Positions 32,145 through 41,228 of a DNA stretch of 64,000 nucleotides are shown here, one piece after another (position 1 is the stretch's first letter; each line of letters starts with the position of its first letter). Origin of the DNA: ZYF759 sp046297455 (lineage in GTDB: Bacteria > Pseudomonadota > Alphaproteobacteria > Rhizobiales > Rhizobiaceae); the NCBI GenBank assembly GCA_046297455.1, contig JBKBIT010000013.1, positions 55,086 to 119,085 on the forward strand, read 5' to 3'. The position numbers and the translations under genes were made by a program. Below the pieces are notes generated by a model that saw nothing but the letters and a program-made list of their open reading frames with translations, was not told the origin of the DNA and did not search any database.

Positions 32145-34874
32145 TCAGAACGCGCCGTGGCAGTGCTTGAACTTCTTGCCCGAGCCGCATGGGCAGGCCT
32201 CGTTGCGGCCGACCTTGCCCCATGTGGAGGGGTCGGCCGGATTACGCTCTTCCGCCGCCACAACGCGACTGTCCGGACGGGTCAATACGGCGGTGTCGCC
32301 ATCCGCCATCTCGTTTTCGCCCGTGGTCGCGTCGATATGCTGTGCCTGGATGCGCTGCGGTTCCTGCGGCGGCGGCGCGTCTGCTGCCTGTCGAACAAGC
32401 TCCACCCGCATCAGCTGCGAGGTGACAACCTGGCGCAGATTGACCAGCATCGACTGGAACAGCTCGAACGCCTCGGTCTTGTACTCGTTCAGCGGATCGC
32501 GCTGGGCATAGCCGCGGAAGCCCACGACAGAGCGCAGATGGTCGAGATTCACCAGATGCTCGCGCCACAGCGAATCCAGCGTCTGCAGCACGATCGACTT
32601 CTCGACATAGGTCATGATGTCAGCACCGAACCGCTCGGCACGCTCGGTCGCCGCCTGGTTGGCTGCAGCGTGCAGCCGCTCCAGGATACCTTCTTCGTCG
32701 ATGCCCTCTTCCTGCGCCCACTCTTCGACCGGCAGGTCGAGATTGAGATATTCGCGCACATCGGCGCGCAGGCCTTCCATGTCCCACTGTTCGGCATAGG
32801 CCTTCTCGGGGATGCGGCGGGCAACCATGTCTTCAATGACGTCCTCGCGCATTTCCGCGACCGTCTGGGAGATGTTTTCCCCTTCCATCAGCTGGATGCG
32901 CTGCTCGAAGACGACCTTGCGCTGGTCGTTCATCACGTCGTCGAATTTCAGCAGGTTCTTGCGGATGTCGAAATTGCGTGCCTCGACCTTCTTCTGTGCC
33001 TTTTCCAACGCCTTGTTGATCCAGGGATGGACGATCGCCTCGCCTTCCTGAAGGCCAAGCTTCTGCAGCATGCCGTCCATCCGGTCTGAACCGAAGATGC
33101 GCATCAGATCGTCCTGCAGGGACAGGAAGAACTTGGAACGGCCGGGGTCGCCCTGGCGGCCCGAACGGCCGCGAAGCTGGTTGTCGATGCGGCGGCTCTC
33201 GTGCCGCTCGGTCGCAAGGACATAGAGGCCGCCGGCGGCTTTTGCCTGTTCCTTGAGCTTCTGGACCTCCTCGCGGATCGCCTTTTCCTTCGCCTCGCGT
33301 TCGGGACCTTCCGGCATGTCGCCGAGCTCTTCGCGGATCCGCATGTCGGGATTGCCGCCAAGCTGGATGTCTGTACCGCGACCGGCCATGTTGGTGGCGA
33401 TCGTCACGGCGCCTGGCTTGCCGGCCTGCGAGACGATGAAGGCTTCGCGCTCGTGGTGGCGCGCGTTCAGGACCTCGAATTCCTGGATGCCTTCCTTGCG
33501 CAGCCTTTCGGCCAGCATTTCGGATTTCTCGATGGAGGTCGTGCCGACCAGGATAGGCTGGCCCTTCTCGCGGGCCGCCTTGATCTCCTCGATGATCGCT
33601 TGATACTTCTCGTCGGTCGTCCGGTAGACCTCGTCATCCTCGTCGATACGCGAAATAGGCAGGTTGGTCGGAATTTCGGAAACGCCGAGCCCGTAGATGT
33701 TGCCGAACTCCTCGGCTTCCGTCGAAGCAGTGCCGGTCATGCCCGCCAGCTTCTTGTACATGCGGAAGTAATTCTGGAAGGTAATCGAGGCCAGCGTCTG
33801 GTTCTCGGGGTGGATCGTGACCTTCTCCTTGGCCTCCAGGGCCTGGTGCAGGCCCTCCGAGAAGCGGCGCCCCGGCATCATGCGGCCGGTGAACTCGTCG
33901 ATGATGACGACCTCGCCGTTGCGCACGATGTAGTCCTTGTCGCGCTGGAACAGGCGATGGGCCTTCAGCGCGTTGTTGAGATGATGGACGATGGCCACGT
34001 TCTCGACGTCATAGAGCGATTCACCCTTCAGGAGACCGGCCTCGCGCAGCGCGTTTTCCATCTTCTCCGTGCCTTCCTCGGTGAAGGTCGCGGTACGCTG
34101 CTTCTCGTCGATCTCGTAGTCGGTCGGCTCCAGCGCGGGGATAAAGGTGTCGATCCGGTTGTAGAGCTCGGAACGGTCCTCCAGCGGGCCGGAAATGATC
34201 AGCGGCGTACGCGCTTCATCGACCAGGATGGAGTCGACCTCGTCGACGATGGCGTAGGCATGGCCTCGCTGCACCATCTGGGCACGCTCGTATTTCATGT
34301 TGTCGCGAAGATAGTCGAAGCCGAGTTCGTTGTTCGTCGCGTAGGTCACGTCGCAGGCATAGGCTGCCTTGCGTTCCTCGTCCGACAGTCCGTGTACGAT
34401 GACGCCCGTGGTCAGGCCAAGAAAGCCGTAGAGCTTGCCCATCCATTCGGAGTCGCGCTGTGCCAGGTAGTCGTTGACGGTAACGACATGCACGCCCTTG
34501 CCCGTCAGCGCGTTGAGATAGACCGGAAGCGTGGCGACCAGAGTCTTGCCCTCGCCCGTCTTCATCTCCGAAATGCCGCCCTCGTGCAGCACCATGCCGC
34601 CGATGAGCTGCACGTCGAAGGGCCGCAGGCCGAGCGCGCGGCGCGAGGCCTCACGTACCGTCGCAAATGCGGGAACCAGCAGCTCGTCGAGCGATGTGCC
34701 TTCCTCGACCTGCCTGCGGAAAAGGTCGGTGCGCGCCCGCAACTCCTCATCCGATAGCGCCTGCATTTCGGGCTCGAGCGCCGAAATCGCGTCTACCTTG
34801 GGCCTGAGCCCCTTAATGTACCGGTCGTTGGATGAGCCGAAAATCTTGCGTGCGAGGGCGCCGAGGCTGACCAT
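32145..34874 (-). CDS. secA: Preprotein translocase ATPase SecA
   Basis: Motor ATPase of 909 residues that drives unfolded proteins through SecYEG. Domains in order: DEAD-like nucleotide-binding fold 1 with Walker A EMKTGEGKTLVATLPVYL and Walker B in AIVDEVDSILVDEARTPLII; the preprotein cross-linking insert; nucleotide-binding fold 2 with VTIATNMAGRGTDIQLGGNP; the helical scaffold and wing; and a C-terminal SEC-C zinc motif NEACPCGSGKKFKHCHG that binds SecB. The ATG at 34874 has AAAGGA upstream. Divergent from the parvulin gene. Confidence 0.98.
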   Translation of the reverse strand: MVSLGALARKIFGSSNDRYIKGLRPKVDAISALEPEMQALSDEELRARTDLFRRQVEEGTSLDELLVPAFATVREASRRALGLRPFDVQLIGGMVLHEGGISEMKTGEGKTLVATLPVYLNALTGKGVHVVTVNDYLAQRDSEWMGKLYGFLGLTTGVIVHGLSDEERKAAYACDVTYATNNELGFDYLRDNMKYERAQMVQRGHAYAIVDEVDSILVDEARTPLIISGPLEDRSELYNRIDTFIPALEPTDYEIDEKQRTATFTEEGTEKMENALREAGLLKGESLYDVENVAIVHHLNNALKAHRLFQRDKDYIVRNGEVVIIDEFTGRMMPGRRFSEGLHQALEAKEKVTIHPENQTLASITFQNYFRMYKKLAGMTGTASTEAEEFGNIYGLGVSEIPTNLPISRIDEDDEVYRTTDEKYQAIIEEIKAAREKGQPILVGTTSIEKSEMLAERLRKEGIQEFEVLNARHHEREAFIVSQAGKPGAVTIATNMAGRGTDIQLGGNPDMRIREELGDMPEGPEREAKEKAIREEVQKLKEQAKAAGGLYVLATERHESRRIDNQLRGRSGRQGDPGRSKFFLSLQDDLMRIFGSDRMDGMLQKLGLQEGEAIVHPWINKALEKAQKKVEARNFDIRKNLLKFDDVMNDQRKVVFEQRIQLMEGENISQTVAEMREDVIEDMVARRIPEKAYAEQWDMEGLRADVREYLNLDLPVEEWAQEEGIDEEGILERLHAAANQAATERAERFGADIMTYVEKSIVLQTLDSLWREHLVNLDHLRSVVGFRGYAQRDPLNEYKTEAFELFQSMLVNLRQVVTSQLMRVELVRQAADAPPPQEPQRIQAQHIDATTGENEMADGDTAVLTRPDSRVVAAEERNPADPSTWGKVGRNEACPCGSGKKFKHCHGAF

Positions 34875-35110
34875 CGAGGGTCCTTTCAAAATGCAACTTC
34901 AGGAATGGGTCCGTCGCCGCTTCGAACGGAAGTGCGACCTAGCCCATGACTGAATGGCGCCCGGAATTGCATTCTGGACGCAAAGTCGAAGGAGAGATAA
35001 GAGGGGGCACCATCGATGTCAACGTTGGCGCCCGGGGCGGCGGGCTACGCATTTCCGCCATATTGGGCCGCTTTTGACAGCCCCCACGACCATTTTCCGG
35101 AGATTCTCGA

Positions 35111-35986
35111 ATGCTTCATGTGTTGCGCCAGTTCTTGCCGGTCCGCGCTCTGGCCGCCGCCGCTCTTGCCGCACTCCTGGCCGGGCCTGCACTGGCCGAC
35201 GACACGGAAGTCGTCGCCACGCTCAATGGCCAGCCGATCACCGCTGCGGATCTCACGCTGGCTGAAACCGAACTCGACCAGCAATTTGCGCAACTGCCGC
35301 CCGATCAGCGTCGGATCGCCGCGTTGACCGCCATTCTCGAAATCCGGCTCATGGCGCAGGGAGCCGAGGCCGAGGGTATCGCCGAGGAGCCGGAATTCCA
35401 GCGTCGTCTGGATCTGATGCGCCAGCGACTGTTGCACGCAGCCTATATCGAGCAGGCCATCGCGGGACGCATCAGCGAAGAGGATCTGCGGGCCAGGTAT
35501 GAGACGGAGATCGCTGGGCTCGATCTGGACGAGGAAGTCCGGGCACGTCACATCATCGTGGAGACCGAGGAAGAGGCCGCCGAGATCATCGCGGCACTGG
35601 ATGCCGGCGGCGATTTCGAGGAGCTTGCCCGCGAGCGCTCGCAGGACGGCGCAGCACAGCAGGGCGGCGATCTGGGTTATTTCTCGCGCGGCCAGATGGT
35701 ACCGGAATTCGAGGAAGCCGTTTTCGCGATGGAGGTCGATTCCTACACCGCCGAACCCGTCCAGACCCAGTTTGGCTGGCACGTGATCAAGCTGGTCGAC
35801 CGTCGCGAGCAGGAGCCGCCTTCATTCTCCGACGTCCAGCCCCAGTTGCGGAACCTGCTCCTTCGCGAGGCTTACTACCAGGCCGTTGACGAGTTGCGCG
35901 ACGCAGCCGACATCGACATTCAGGACGAAGCCCTGCGTGCGGCCTATGAGGCGCTCGGCGAGGGCGCGGAACCCGCGGCCGAATAG
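35111..35986 (+). CDS. Periplasmic parvulin-type peptidyl-prolyl isomerase
   Basis: PpiC/SurA-like folding factor of 291 residues. A signal peptide ends at GPALADD. An N-terminal SurA-like helical part contains EFQRRLDLMRQRLLHAAYIE. The parvulin catalytic domain (about residues 140-235) has the signature VRARHIIVETEEEAAEIIA, DGAAQQGGDLGYFSRGQMV and QTQFGWHVIKLVDRRE. The pattern resembles alphaproteobacterial PPIases next to secA that assist proteins after export, and the divergent position supports it. argJ follows 19 bases downstream in the same direction. Confidence 0.92.
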   Translation: MLHVLRQFLPVRALAAAALAALLAGPALADDTEVVATLNGQPITAADLTLAETELDQQFAQLPPDQRRIAALTAILEIRLMAQGAEAEGIAEEPEFQRRLDLMRQRLLHAAYIEQAIAGRISEEDLRARYETEIAGLDLDEEVRARHIIVETEEEAAEIIAALDAGGDFEELARERSQDGAAQQGGDLGYFSRGQMVPEFEEAVFAMEVDSYTAEPVQTQFGWHVIKLVDRREQEPPSFSDVQPQLRNLLLREAYYQAVDELRDAADIDIQDEALRAAYEALGEGAEPAAE

Positions 35987-36005
35987 GCCAGGAAGCACCA
36001 CGCCC

Positions 36006-37253
36006 ATGTCCGCATCCGCTTCCGTTTCACCACTGGCGCCCAAATCGTGGCCTGACATGCCGGAGATCCCCGGCGTTGGCATCGCCACGGCCGAGGCCGG
36101 CATCAAATATGCCGGCCGCACCGATCTTCTCGTCATGCGCTTCGACGAGGGCACGACCGTTGCCGGCGTTTTTACGCGTTCGCGCTGCCCCTCGGCACCG
36201 GTCGAGTGGTGCCGTTCCAATCTTGCCGGCGGCAAGGCGCGCATGCTGGTCGTCAATTCCGGCAACGCCAATGCCTTTACCGGCAAGCGTGGGCGCGAGA
36301 CGACCGCCATGACCGGCGAGGCGGCCGCGAAAGCGGCGGGCTGCGCCCCGGACGAGGTCTTCCTGGCCTCGACCGGGGTGATCGGAGAACCGCTGGACGC
36401 GTCGCGCTTCACCCATCTTCTGGGCGAACTGGCCGGCAAGGCCCGGCCCGATGCCTGGCTTGATGCCGCGCGTGCCATCATGACCACCGACACCTATCCG
36501 AAGGTCGCCACCGAACGCGTGCGCCTTGGCGAGGTCGACGTCGTGCTCAACGGCATTGCAAAGGGCGCCGGCATGATCGCGCCCGACATGGCCACGATGC
36601 TTTCCTTCGTGGCCACGGACGCTCCGGTTTCGGCTGCAGCGCTGCAGACACTCCTGTCGGAGGCGGTCGAGCCGAGCTTCAATTCGATCACCGTCGACAG
36701 CGATACCTCGACCAGCGACACGCTGATGCTGTTTGCCACCGGCAAGGCAGCCGCGCGCGGCGCCCCATCGATCGAGGATGCCGCGGACCCAAGGCTGAAG
36801 GACTTCCGTGACGCCCTCGGGCGGCTTCTGAAGTCGCTGGCTCTGCAGGTCGTGCGCGATGGCGAGGGGGCGACCAAGCAGGTCGAGATCGAGGTGGTCG
36901 GCGCTGTTTCGAACGACTCTGCCCGCCGGATCGCGCTCTCCATCGCCAATTCGCCTCTCGTCAAGACGGCTGTGGCCGGCGAGGATGCCAATTGGGGACG
37001 TGTCGTCATGGCCGTCGGCAAGGCCGGAGAACCGGCCGACCGCGACCTTCTGTCGATCTGGTTCGGCGATCTGCGCGTCGCCCATGGCGGCGAGCGCGAC
37101 CCGGATTATTCCGAAAGCGCGGCCTCTCAATATATGCAGCGCGAGGAAGTTGCCATTCGTGTCGATATCGGCCTCGGCACCGGCAGCGCCACGGTCTGGA
37201 CCTGCGACCTGACCAAGGAATATGTCGCCATCAACGGCGACTACAGGAGCTGA
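36006..37253 (+). CDS. argJ: Bifunctional ornithine acetyltransferase / N-acetylglutamate synthase
   Basis: Arginine biosynthesis enzyme of 415 residues that recycles the acetyl group from N-acetylornithine to glutamate. ArgJ is made as one chain and self-cleaves before a conserved Thr; that site is visible as GMIAPDMATMLSFVATDA (with D where many homologues have N). Further family blocks are VVNSGNANAFTGKRG near the N-terminus and the C-terminal EDANWGRVVMAVGKAG. Bifunctionality is the family default in bacteria with this enzyme. Lies between the parvulin and a GNAT gene. Confidence 0.97.
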   Translation: MSASASVSPLAPKSWPDMPEIPGVGIATAEAGIKYAGRTDLLVMRFDEGTTVAGVFTRSRCPSAPVEWCRSNLAGGKARMLVVNSGNANAFTGKRGRETTAMTGEAAAKAAGCAPDEVFLASTGVIGEPLDASRFTHLLGELAGKARPDAWLDAARAIMTTDTYPKVATERVRLGEVDVVLNGIAKGAGMIAPDMATMLSFVATDAPVSAAALQTLLSEAVEPSFNSITVDSDTSTSDTLMLFATGKAAARGAPSIEDAADPRLKDFRDALGRLLKSLALQVVRDGEGATKQVEIEVVGAVSNDSARRIALSIANSPLVKTAVAGEDANWGRVVMAVGKAGEPADRDLLSIWFGDLRVAHGGERDPDYSESAASQYMQREEVAIRVDIGLGTGSATVWTCDLTKEYVAINGDYRS

Positions 37254-37260
37254 ACGGGCA

Positions 37261-38043
37261 ATGCATGCCGGCCCTGGAGTATCGTCGCGGCTTGCCATCG
37301 TTCGTCGGTTCGAGGCGGCAGGGTTCAGAGCCTGGCCCGCTGCCTCCACCCACTATGACGGCACCTGGGCGATCAGGCTGACGGCCGGTCTCGATTCACG
37401 GCGGCTGAACTCGATCAACCCGCTCGACCCGGGCGACGATGGCAATTTGCTTGAGCGCATGGCGCGCGCCAAGCGCCGGTTCGACGCCTATGGCCGGCCG
37501 CTGACCTTCCGTATCTCGCCGCTGGCGGGCGCCGGCGTCAACGCGTTCATGGATCAGGCGGGATGGATCCGCGCCTCCGAGTCGCTTGTCATGCGGCTGG
37601 AGTTGAAGGAGGAGGTAGTCGCCGACGCCATCGCCCAGATACCGCTTCAGGACATGGGGCGCTTCATCACCGCGGCCATCGGCATTGGCAGCCTGCAGAC
37701 CCAGTCGCGGCCCGGCATGTCAGAACTGATCAGCTCGATCCAGCCCGAGGCTGGCCTCTTCGTCGTCGAGGATGAGGGGCGCCCGGTCTCCACCGCGATC
37801 TGCGTGCATGACGGGCAACTGGCTGGCCTGTTCGAAATTGCCACCGAGGCGGCGCAGCGCGGCCGCGGGTTCGGCCGCCGGGCAATTCTGTCTGCGCTCG
37901 ACTGGGCACATTCCCGCGGAGCGCGCTGGGCCTGGCTGCAGGTGGAGGCCGACAACGAGGCAGCGCTCGGGCTCTACCGCTCGCTCGGCTTCGAGGAATT
38001 GTACCGATATCACTATCGCCAGCCGGGGAACGGCGCGCCATGA
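37261..38043 (+). CDS. GNAT-family N-acetyltransferase
   Basis: Protein of 260 residues whose C-terminal half is a GNAT domain: GLFVVEDEGRPVSTAICVHD, the acetyl-CoA loop EAAQRGRGFGRRAILSALDW and WLQVEADNEAALGLYRSLGF. The N-terminal half is diverged and often present in rhizobial homologues between argJ and mutT. The start ATG at 37261 lies seven bases after the argJ stop, with AGGAG inside argJ. Overlaps mutT by four bases (ATGA). Substrate unknown. Confidence 0.88.
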   Translation: MHAGPGVSSRLAIVRRFEAAGFRAWPAASTHYDGTWAIRLTAGLDSRRLNSINPLDPGDDGNLLERMARAKRRFDAYGRPLTFRISPLAGAGVNAFMDQAGWIRASESLVMRLELKEEVVADAIAQIPLQDMGRFITAAIGIGSLQTQSRPGMSELISSIQPEAGLFVVEDEGRPVSTAICVHDGQLAGLFEIATEAAQRGRGFGRRAILSALDWAHSRGARWAWLQVEADNEAALGLYRSLGFEELYRYHYRQPGNGAP

Positions 38044-38453
38044 CCCCCACCGACAGGAGGATCGTGCTGGTGGCCGCCTGCGCGTTGCTCGATGCGGATG
38101 GTCGCGTCCTGGTCGCGCAGCGGCCGGCCGGCAAGGCGATGGCCGGACTCTGGGAATTTCCCGGCGGCAAGATCGAGCCCGGCGAAACGCCGGAAGAGAC
38201 CGTCATCCGCGAACTGGAGGAGGAACTGGGCATCGACACGAAAACGTCCTGCCTGGCGCCGCTGACCTTCGCCAGCCATTCCTATGACGATTTCCACCTG
38301 ATCATGCCGCTCTTCGTCTGCCGTCGCTTCTGGGGCGTGCCGACGCCGCGCGAGGGACAGCAGATCAGATGGGTGAGACCCAACCGGTTGCGGGAGCTCG
38401 AAATGCCGGCGGCCGACCTGCCGCTGATCCCTTTCCTGATCGACCTCGTCTAG
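38040..38453 (+). CDS. mutT: 8-oxo-dGTP diphosphatase (Nudix hydrolase)
   Basis: MutT-type enzyme of 137 residues that hydrolyses oxidised dGTP to the monophosphate and prevents A-C transversions. The complete Nudix box is visible: GGKIEPGETPEETVIRELEE, then ELGI. N-terminal VAACALLDADGRVLVAQRPA and FPGG fit MutT rather than general Nudix. The synteny with argJ is that of other Rhizobiales. The start overlaps the upstream GNAT stop. Confidence 0.93.
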   Translation: MTPTDRRIVLVAACALLDADGRVLVAQRPAGKAMAGLWEFPGGKIEPGETPEETVIRELEEELGIDTKTSCLAPLTFASHSYDDFHLIMPLFVCRRFWGVPTPREGQQIRWVRPNRLRELEMPAADLPLIPFLIDLV

Positions 38454-38568
38454 GCACGCAGGCCCTAACTATCGTTAATCAATCCTTCAAACAGTCCTGA
38501 CAACATCATGGAGCTGTTACCGGCACCCATCCGCCGGCTGGTTCATTGTTGGACGGAGTGCAACTTCC

Positions 38569-38883
38569 ATGCGGAATGACTGGGATGATGCTGCGGCGGG
38601 TTGGCACCGGCTGTTGGGGGGCGCGGGCATGGGCGCATTGCGCATCACGCTTCTGTTCGGATCGGCTGCGGTCGCCATGGCGTTGATCCTTGCCCCCATC
38701 GCCGATCGGCATGCATCCTCATACAGGTCGCCCCAGCAGGCGATGACTCCTGGCATCGATTTCACGACGACAGGTTCGATCGGTTATCGCGGCACCTATA
38801 CCGAGCGCCGCAGCGTGCTCCAGCCGTCACCCCAATCGGTCTGCGTGATCCGCGATAACGGCATGCGCAGCGGCGACTGCTGA
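38569..38883 (+). CDS. Small single-pass membrane protein upstream of an Flp pilin
   Basis: Protein of 104 residues with one hydrophobic helix, MGALRITLLFGSAAVAMALI (about residues 21-40), followed by a short region of mixed composition with two cysteines near the end. I do not recognise a family. It precedes the Flp pilin gene by 95 bases in the same direction. The product resembles small proteins beside pilin genes in other Rhizobiales, from memory only. Confidence 0.65.
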   Translation: MRNDWDDAAAGWHRLLGGAGMGALRITLLFGSAAVAMALILAPIADRHASSYRSPQQAMTPGIDFTTTGSIGYRGTYTERRSVLQPSPQSVCVIRDNGMRSGDC

Positions 38884-38978
38884 CAACGCGCCTTCAGCGC
38901 TTAACCATCCGGCAAGCCTTCCAACTCAAGCTTTCTTAACGCGCCTCGGCTATCGTGGTGCCGATGGAGACCTTCGCC

Positions 38979-39155
38979 ATGATGCAGCTTGCCAGACGCT
39001 TTGCCCGCGAGGAGACGGGTGCAACAGCCATCGAATATGGCCTGATCGTCGCGCTCCTCTCGCTGGCGATGATCGCAGGCTTCTCCCAGTTCGGAAACGA
39101 GCTGAGCAACATGTTGGGCCATCCGCAGAGCACGCTCCAGCAGTCGCTGCAATAG
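38979..39155 (+). CDS. Flp-family type IVb pilin
   Basis: Pilin precursor of 58 residues. Class III leader: RRFAREETG before the cleavage point after G14, then ATAIEYGLIVALLSLAMIAG with Glu at +5 and Tyr at +6, the hallmark of Flp pilins, which assemble into Tad pili for adhesion. The ATG at 38979 is preferred: GGAG lies ten bases upstream and the leader has normal length; in-frame starts at 38964 or 38955 lack a ribosome site. No Tad assembly gene is in the window, so the pilin is either an orphan or works with a cluster elsewhere. Confidence 0.88.
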   Translation: MMQLARRFAREETGATAIEYGLIVALLSLAMIAGFSQFGNELSNMLGHPQSTLQQSLQ

Positions 39156-39160
39156 AACCT

Positions 39161-40054
39161 CTATCCTTGCTCCGGCTTCGACCCGTCTCGAATCTCGCCA
39201 AGCGCCTCTGACAACGACATCTTTGCACTGCCAGGTTTCATTGGTTTTTGTTGGGAGGCGTCGGGCGCCCAGCCTGACAGCCATAGTGTCGAGTAAGATG
39301 CGCGGATGCGACCGTCGGGATCCGAGAAACGCTCCGCGTAGATGCGCGCGGCCTCCGCAAACAGCGCCCGCGTCGCGGGCACCCGGCTGCGCTGGACGAG
39401 ACTGCTGGCGGCGCCCATGGCGCGCAGATCCTGCATCAGGTCGAACATCGTGTCATAGCGGACCGTCACCTCGTCCACATCCGTCACCGGCAGCGCAAAG
39501 CCCGCGCGCTGCAACAGCGCGCCTGCGTCGCGCACATCGGCAAAGGGCATGACGCGCGGGCTGGCCCCGCCGCGCAGCGCCGTCTCGGCGGCAAGCAGGC
39601 TCTGGCGTAACTCGGTCAGCGTACCGGCACCGGCCATGCAGCCGATGAACAGCCCGTCGGGGCGCAGCGCCCGGCGGATTTGGATCAGCATGCCAGGCAA
39701 ATCGTTCATATCGTGCAGCCCGTAGATGGAGACGGCGAGATCCAGGCTTCCAGGCTCCAGCGGCAGCGTCTCGCCCGAGGCTGGCACAGCGTCCCCTACC
39801 CCTTCGGCCACCAGTGCTTCGTCGTCGATCCGAAGCACATGGTCGGCCTTGCCCGTTACCCGCAGGGCCGCGCTCGCCTCCTCCACCCCGCAATGGATTG
39901 CCGCAGCCCTGGCAAACCGCCGATTGACCGTTGCCAGCCGGTCGCCGAGATCGTCAAGCGCTCGCTCCACCAGAAAGCCCGCGCCGGGCACGCGGGCCAG
40001 GACGGCGCGCCGCTTGCGCAAGATGGCCAGTTCGCGATCGATCAATGGTTCCAT
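39161..40054 (-). CDS. SAM-dependent methyltransferase (BioC/NDUFAF5-like)
   Basis: Class I methyltransferase-fold protein of 297 residues in the alphaproteobacterial group related to BioC and mitochondrial NDUFAF5. Family features are MEPLIDRELAILRKRRAVL at the start, VPASGETLPLEPGSLDLAVS and SIYGLHDMNDLPGMLIQIRR, ALRPDGLFIGCMAGAGTLTE and the VTVRYDTMFDLMQDLRAMG block. The usual glycine-rich SAM loop is weak, as also in NDUFAF5 relatives. Function in bacteria is not settled; a biotin or complex I assembly role is only by analogy. The gene is divergent from comF. Confidence 0.85.
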   Translation of the reverse strand: MEPLIDRELAILRKRRAVLARVPGAGFLVERALDDLGDRLATVNRRFARAAAIHCGVEEASAALRVTGKADHVLRIDDEALVAEGVGDAVPASGETLPLEPGSLDLAVSIYGLHDMNDLPGMLIQIRRALRPDGLFIGCMAGAGTLTELRQSLLAAETALRGGASPRVMPFADVRDAGALLQRAGFALPVTDVDEVTVRYDTMFDLMQDLRAMGAASSLVQRSRVPATRALFAEAARIYAERFSDPDGRIRASYSTLWLSGWAPDASQQKPMKPGSAKMSLSEALGEIRDGSKPEQG

Positions 40055-40137
40055 TACATCCGTCTGCGCTATGGACTGCACCGCCAATGGCCGGTCCGTA
40101 CGGCGTCTGATATGGTGCTGGCGGGGTGGGTTGTCTC

Positions 40138-40923
40138 GTGAACGATCAGGCCGGCGAGATCAAGACATTGTGGCGGCAAGCGTTGAGCTGGCCAGCCAGC
40201 CTGCTTTTCCCCGCCACATGCCCCGGCTGCCGTCGTCACGTCTCCAGGCCCGGCACATTGTGCGCCCATTGCTGGCCGCGCCTGAAGCTGCTTGAACAGC
40301 CCTGGTGTGCCGTGACCGGTACGCCCTTCACGCATGATCTGGGCGATGGCATCGTCTCGGCGGACGCGATCGCCAACCCGCCCGACTATGACCGGGCCCG
40401 CGCGGCCGTCGCCTATACCAACATTGCCAGGCGCATGGTCCAGAGCCTCAAGTTCCGCGACCGCACGGAACTGGCTCCGTGGATGGCGGAATGGATGCTG
40501 CGTGTCGGCTCCGAACTCCTCGCCGACTGCCAGACGATCGTGCCCGTGCCGCTGCACCGCCGCCGCTTCCTGTTGCGCGGCTTCAATCAGGCCGCCGAGC
40601 TGGCGCGCGCGCTTGCCGAGCGAACCGGCCTCGACTTCGCGCCCCAGGCGTTGCACCGCATCAAGCCGACGCGCCAGCAGGTCGGCCTGGGTCTTTCCCA
40701 GCGCGAGAGAAATGTGCGCGGCGCTTTCCAGGTGCCGCAGGAAGCCCGGATCGCGATTGCCGGCCGCAGGGTACTTCTCGTGGACGATGTGCTGACGACC
40801 GGTGCTACCGTCTCGGCCTGCGCGCGATCCTTGAAAAAAGCAGGTGCCAAGGGCGTCGACGTGCTCGCCTTCGCTCGTGTCCTGCCGGGGGACTTTCAGG
40901 ATCGCGACGCGACCTCTATATAG
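40138..40923 (+). CDS. ComF-family phosphoribosyltransferase-like protein
   Basis: Protein of 261 residues with an N-terminal zinc-finger region (LLFPATCPGCRRHV, then GTLCAHCWPRL) and a C-terminal PRTase domain with the PRPP-loop RRVLLVDDVLTTGATVSAC. The ComF/GntX-type block RRFLLRGFNQAAELARALAE precedes it. In naturally competent bacteria ComF acts in DNA uptake; in others (GntX-like) the role is unclear. A GTG start at 40138 with GGGGTGGG upstream is chosen; a GTG at 40126 is possible. Starts a run of same-strand genes with grxC. Confidence 0.9.
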   Translation: MNDQAGEIKTLWRQALSWPASLLFPATCPGCRRHVSRPGTLCAHCWPRLKLLEQPWCAVTGTPFTHDLGDGIVSADAIANPPDYDRARAAVAYTNIARRMVQSLKFRDRTELAPWMAEWMLRVGSELLADCQTIVPVPLHRRRFLLRGFNQAAELARALAERTGLDFAPQALHRIKPTRQQVGLGLSQRERNVRGAFQVPQEARIAIAGRRVLLVDDVLTTGATVSACARSLKKAGAKGVDVLAFARVLPGDFQDRDATSI

Positions 40924-40952
40924 GCGGCGCAATATCTTTGCGGGTGAGACCT

Positions 40953-41228
40953 ATGGGCGAAGTCACGATCTACACGCGGATGATGTGCGGCTACTGCAGC
41001 GCCGCCAAGCGTCTGCTGCAAAACAAGGGCATCAACTTCGTCGAACACGACGCGAGTTTCTCTCCCGAATTGCGCCGCGAGATGATCGAACGCGCCGGCG
41101 GCCGTTCGACTTTCCCGCAGGTCTTTATTGGCAAAACGCATGTCGGGGGTTCCGACGAACTGCATGGGCTGGAATCGCGGGGCGAGTTGGACAAGCTGCT
41201 GGCCAGCGAAGGGATTGCCACAACATGA
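40953..41228 (+). CDS. grxC: Glutaredoxin 3 (GrxC)
   Basis: Dithiol glutaredoxin of 91 residues that reduces disulfides with glutathione. The active site is C12-G-Y-C15 (YTRMMCGYCSAAKRLL); Gly instead of Pro at the second position is common in alphaproteobacteria. Glutathione-binding GGRSTFPQVFIG and HVGGSDELH follow. Overlaps the next gene by four bases (ATGA) and belongs to a coupled block of four: comF, grxC, nitrilase and DUF1178. Confidence 0.95.
   Translation: MGEVTIYTRMMCGYCSAAKRLLQNKGINFVEHDASFSPELRREMIERAGGRSTFPQVFIGKTHVGGSDELHGLESRGELDKLLASEGIATT

Noticed and set aside
40953..40997. CGYC active site of GrxC considered unusual
   Set aside because: Gly at this position is frequent in alphaproteobacterial glutaredoxins.
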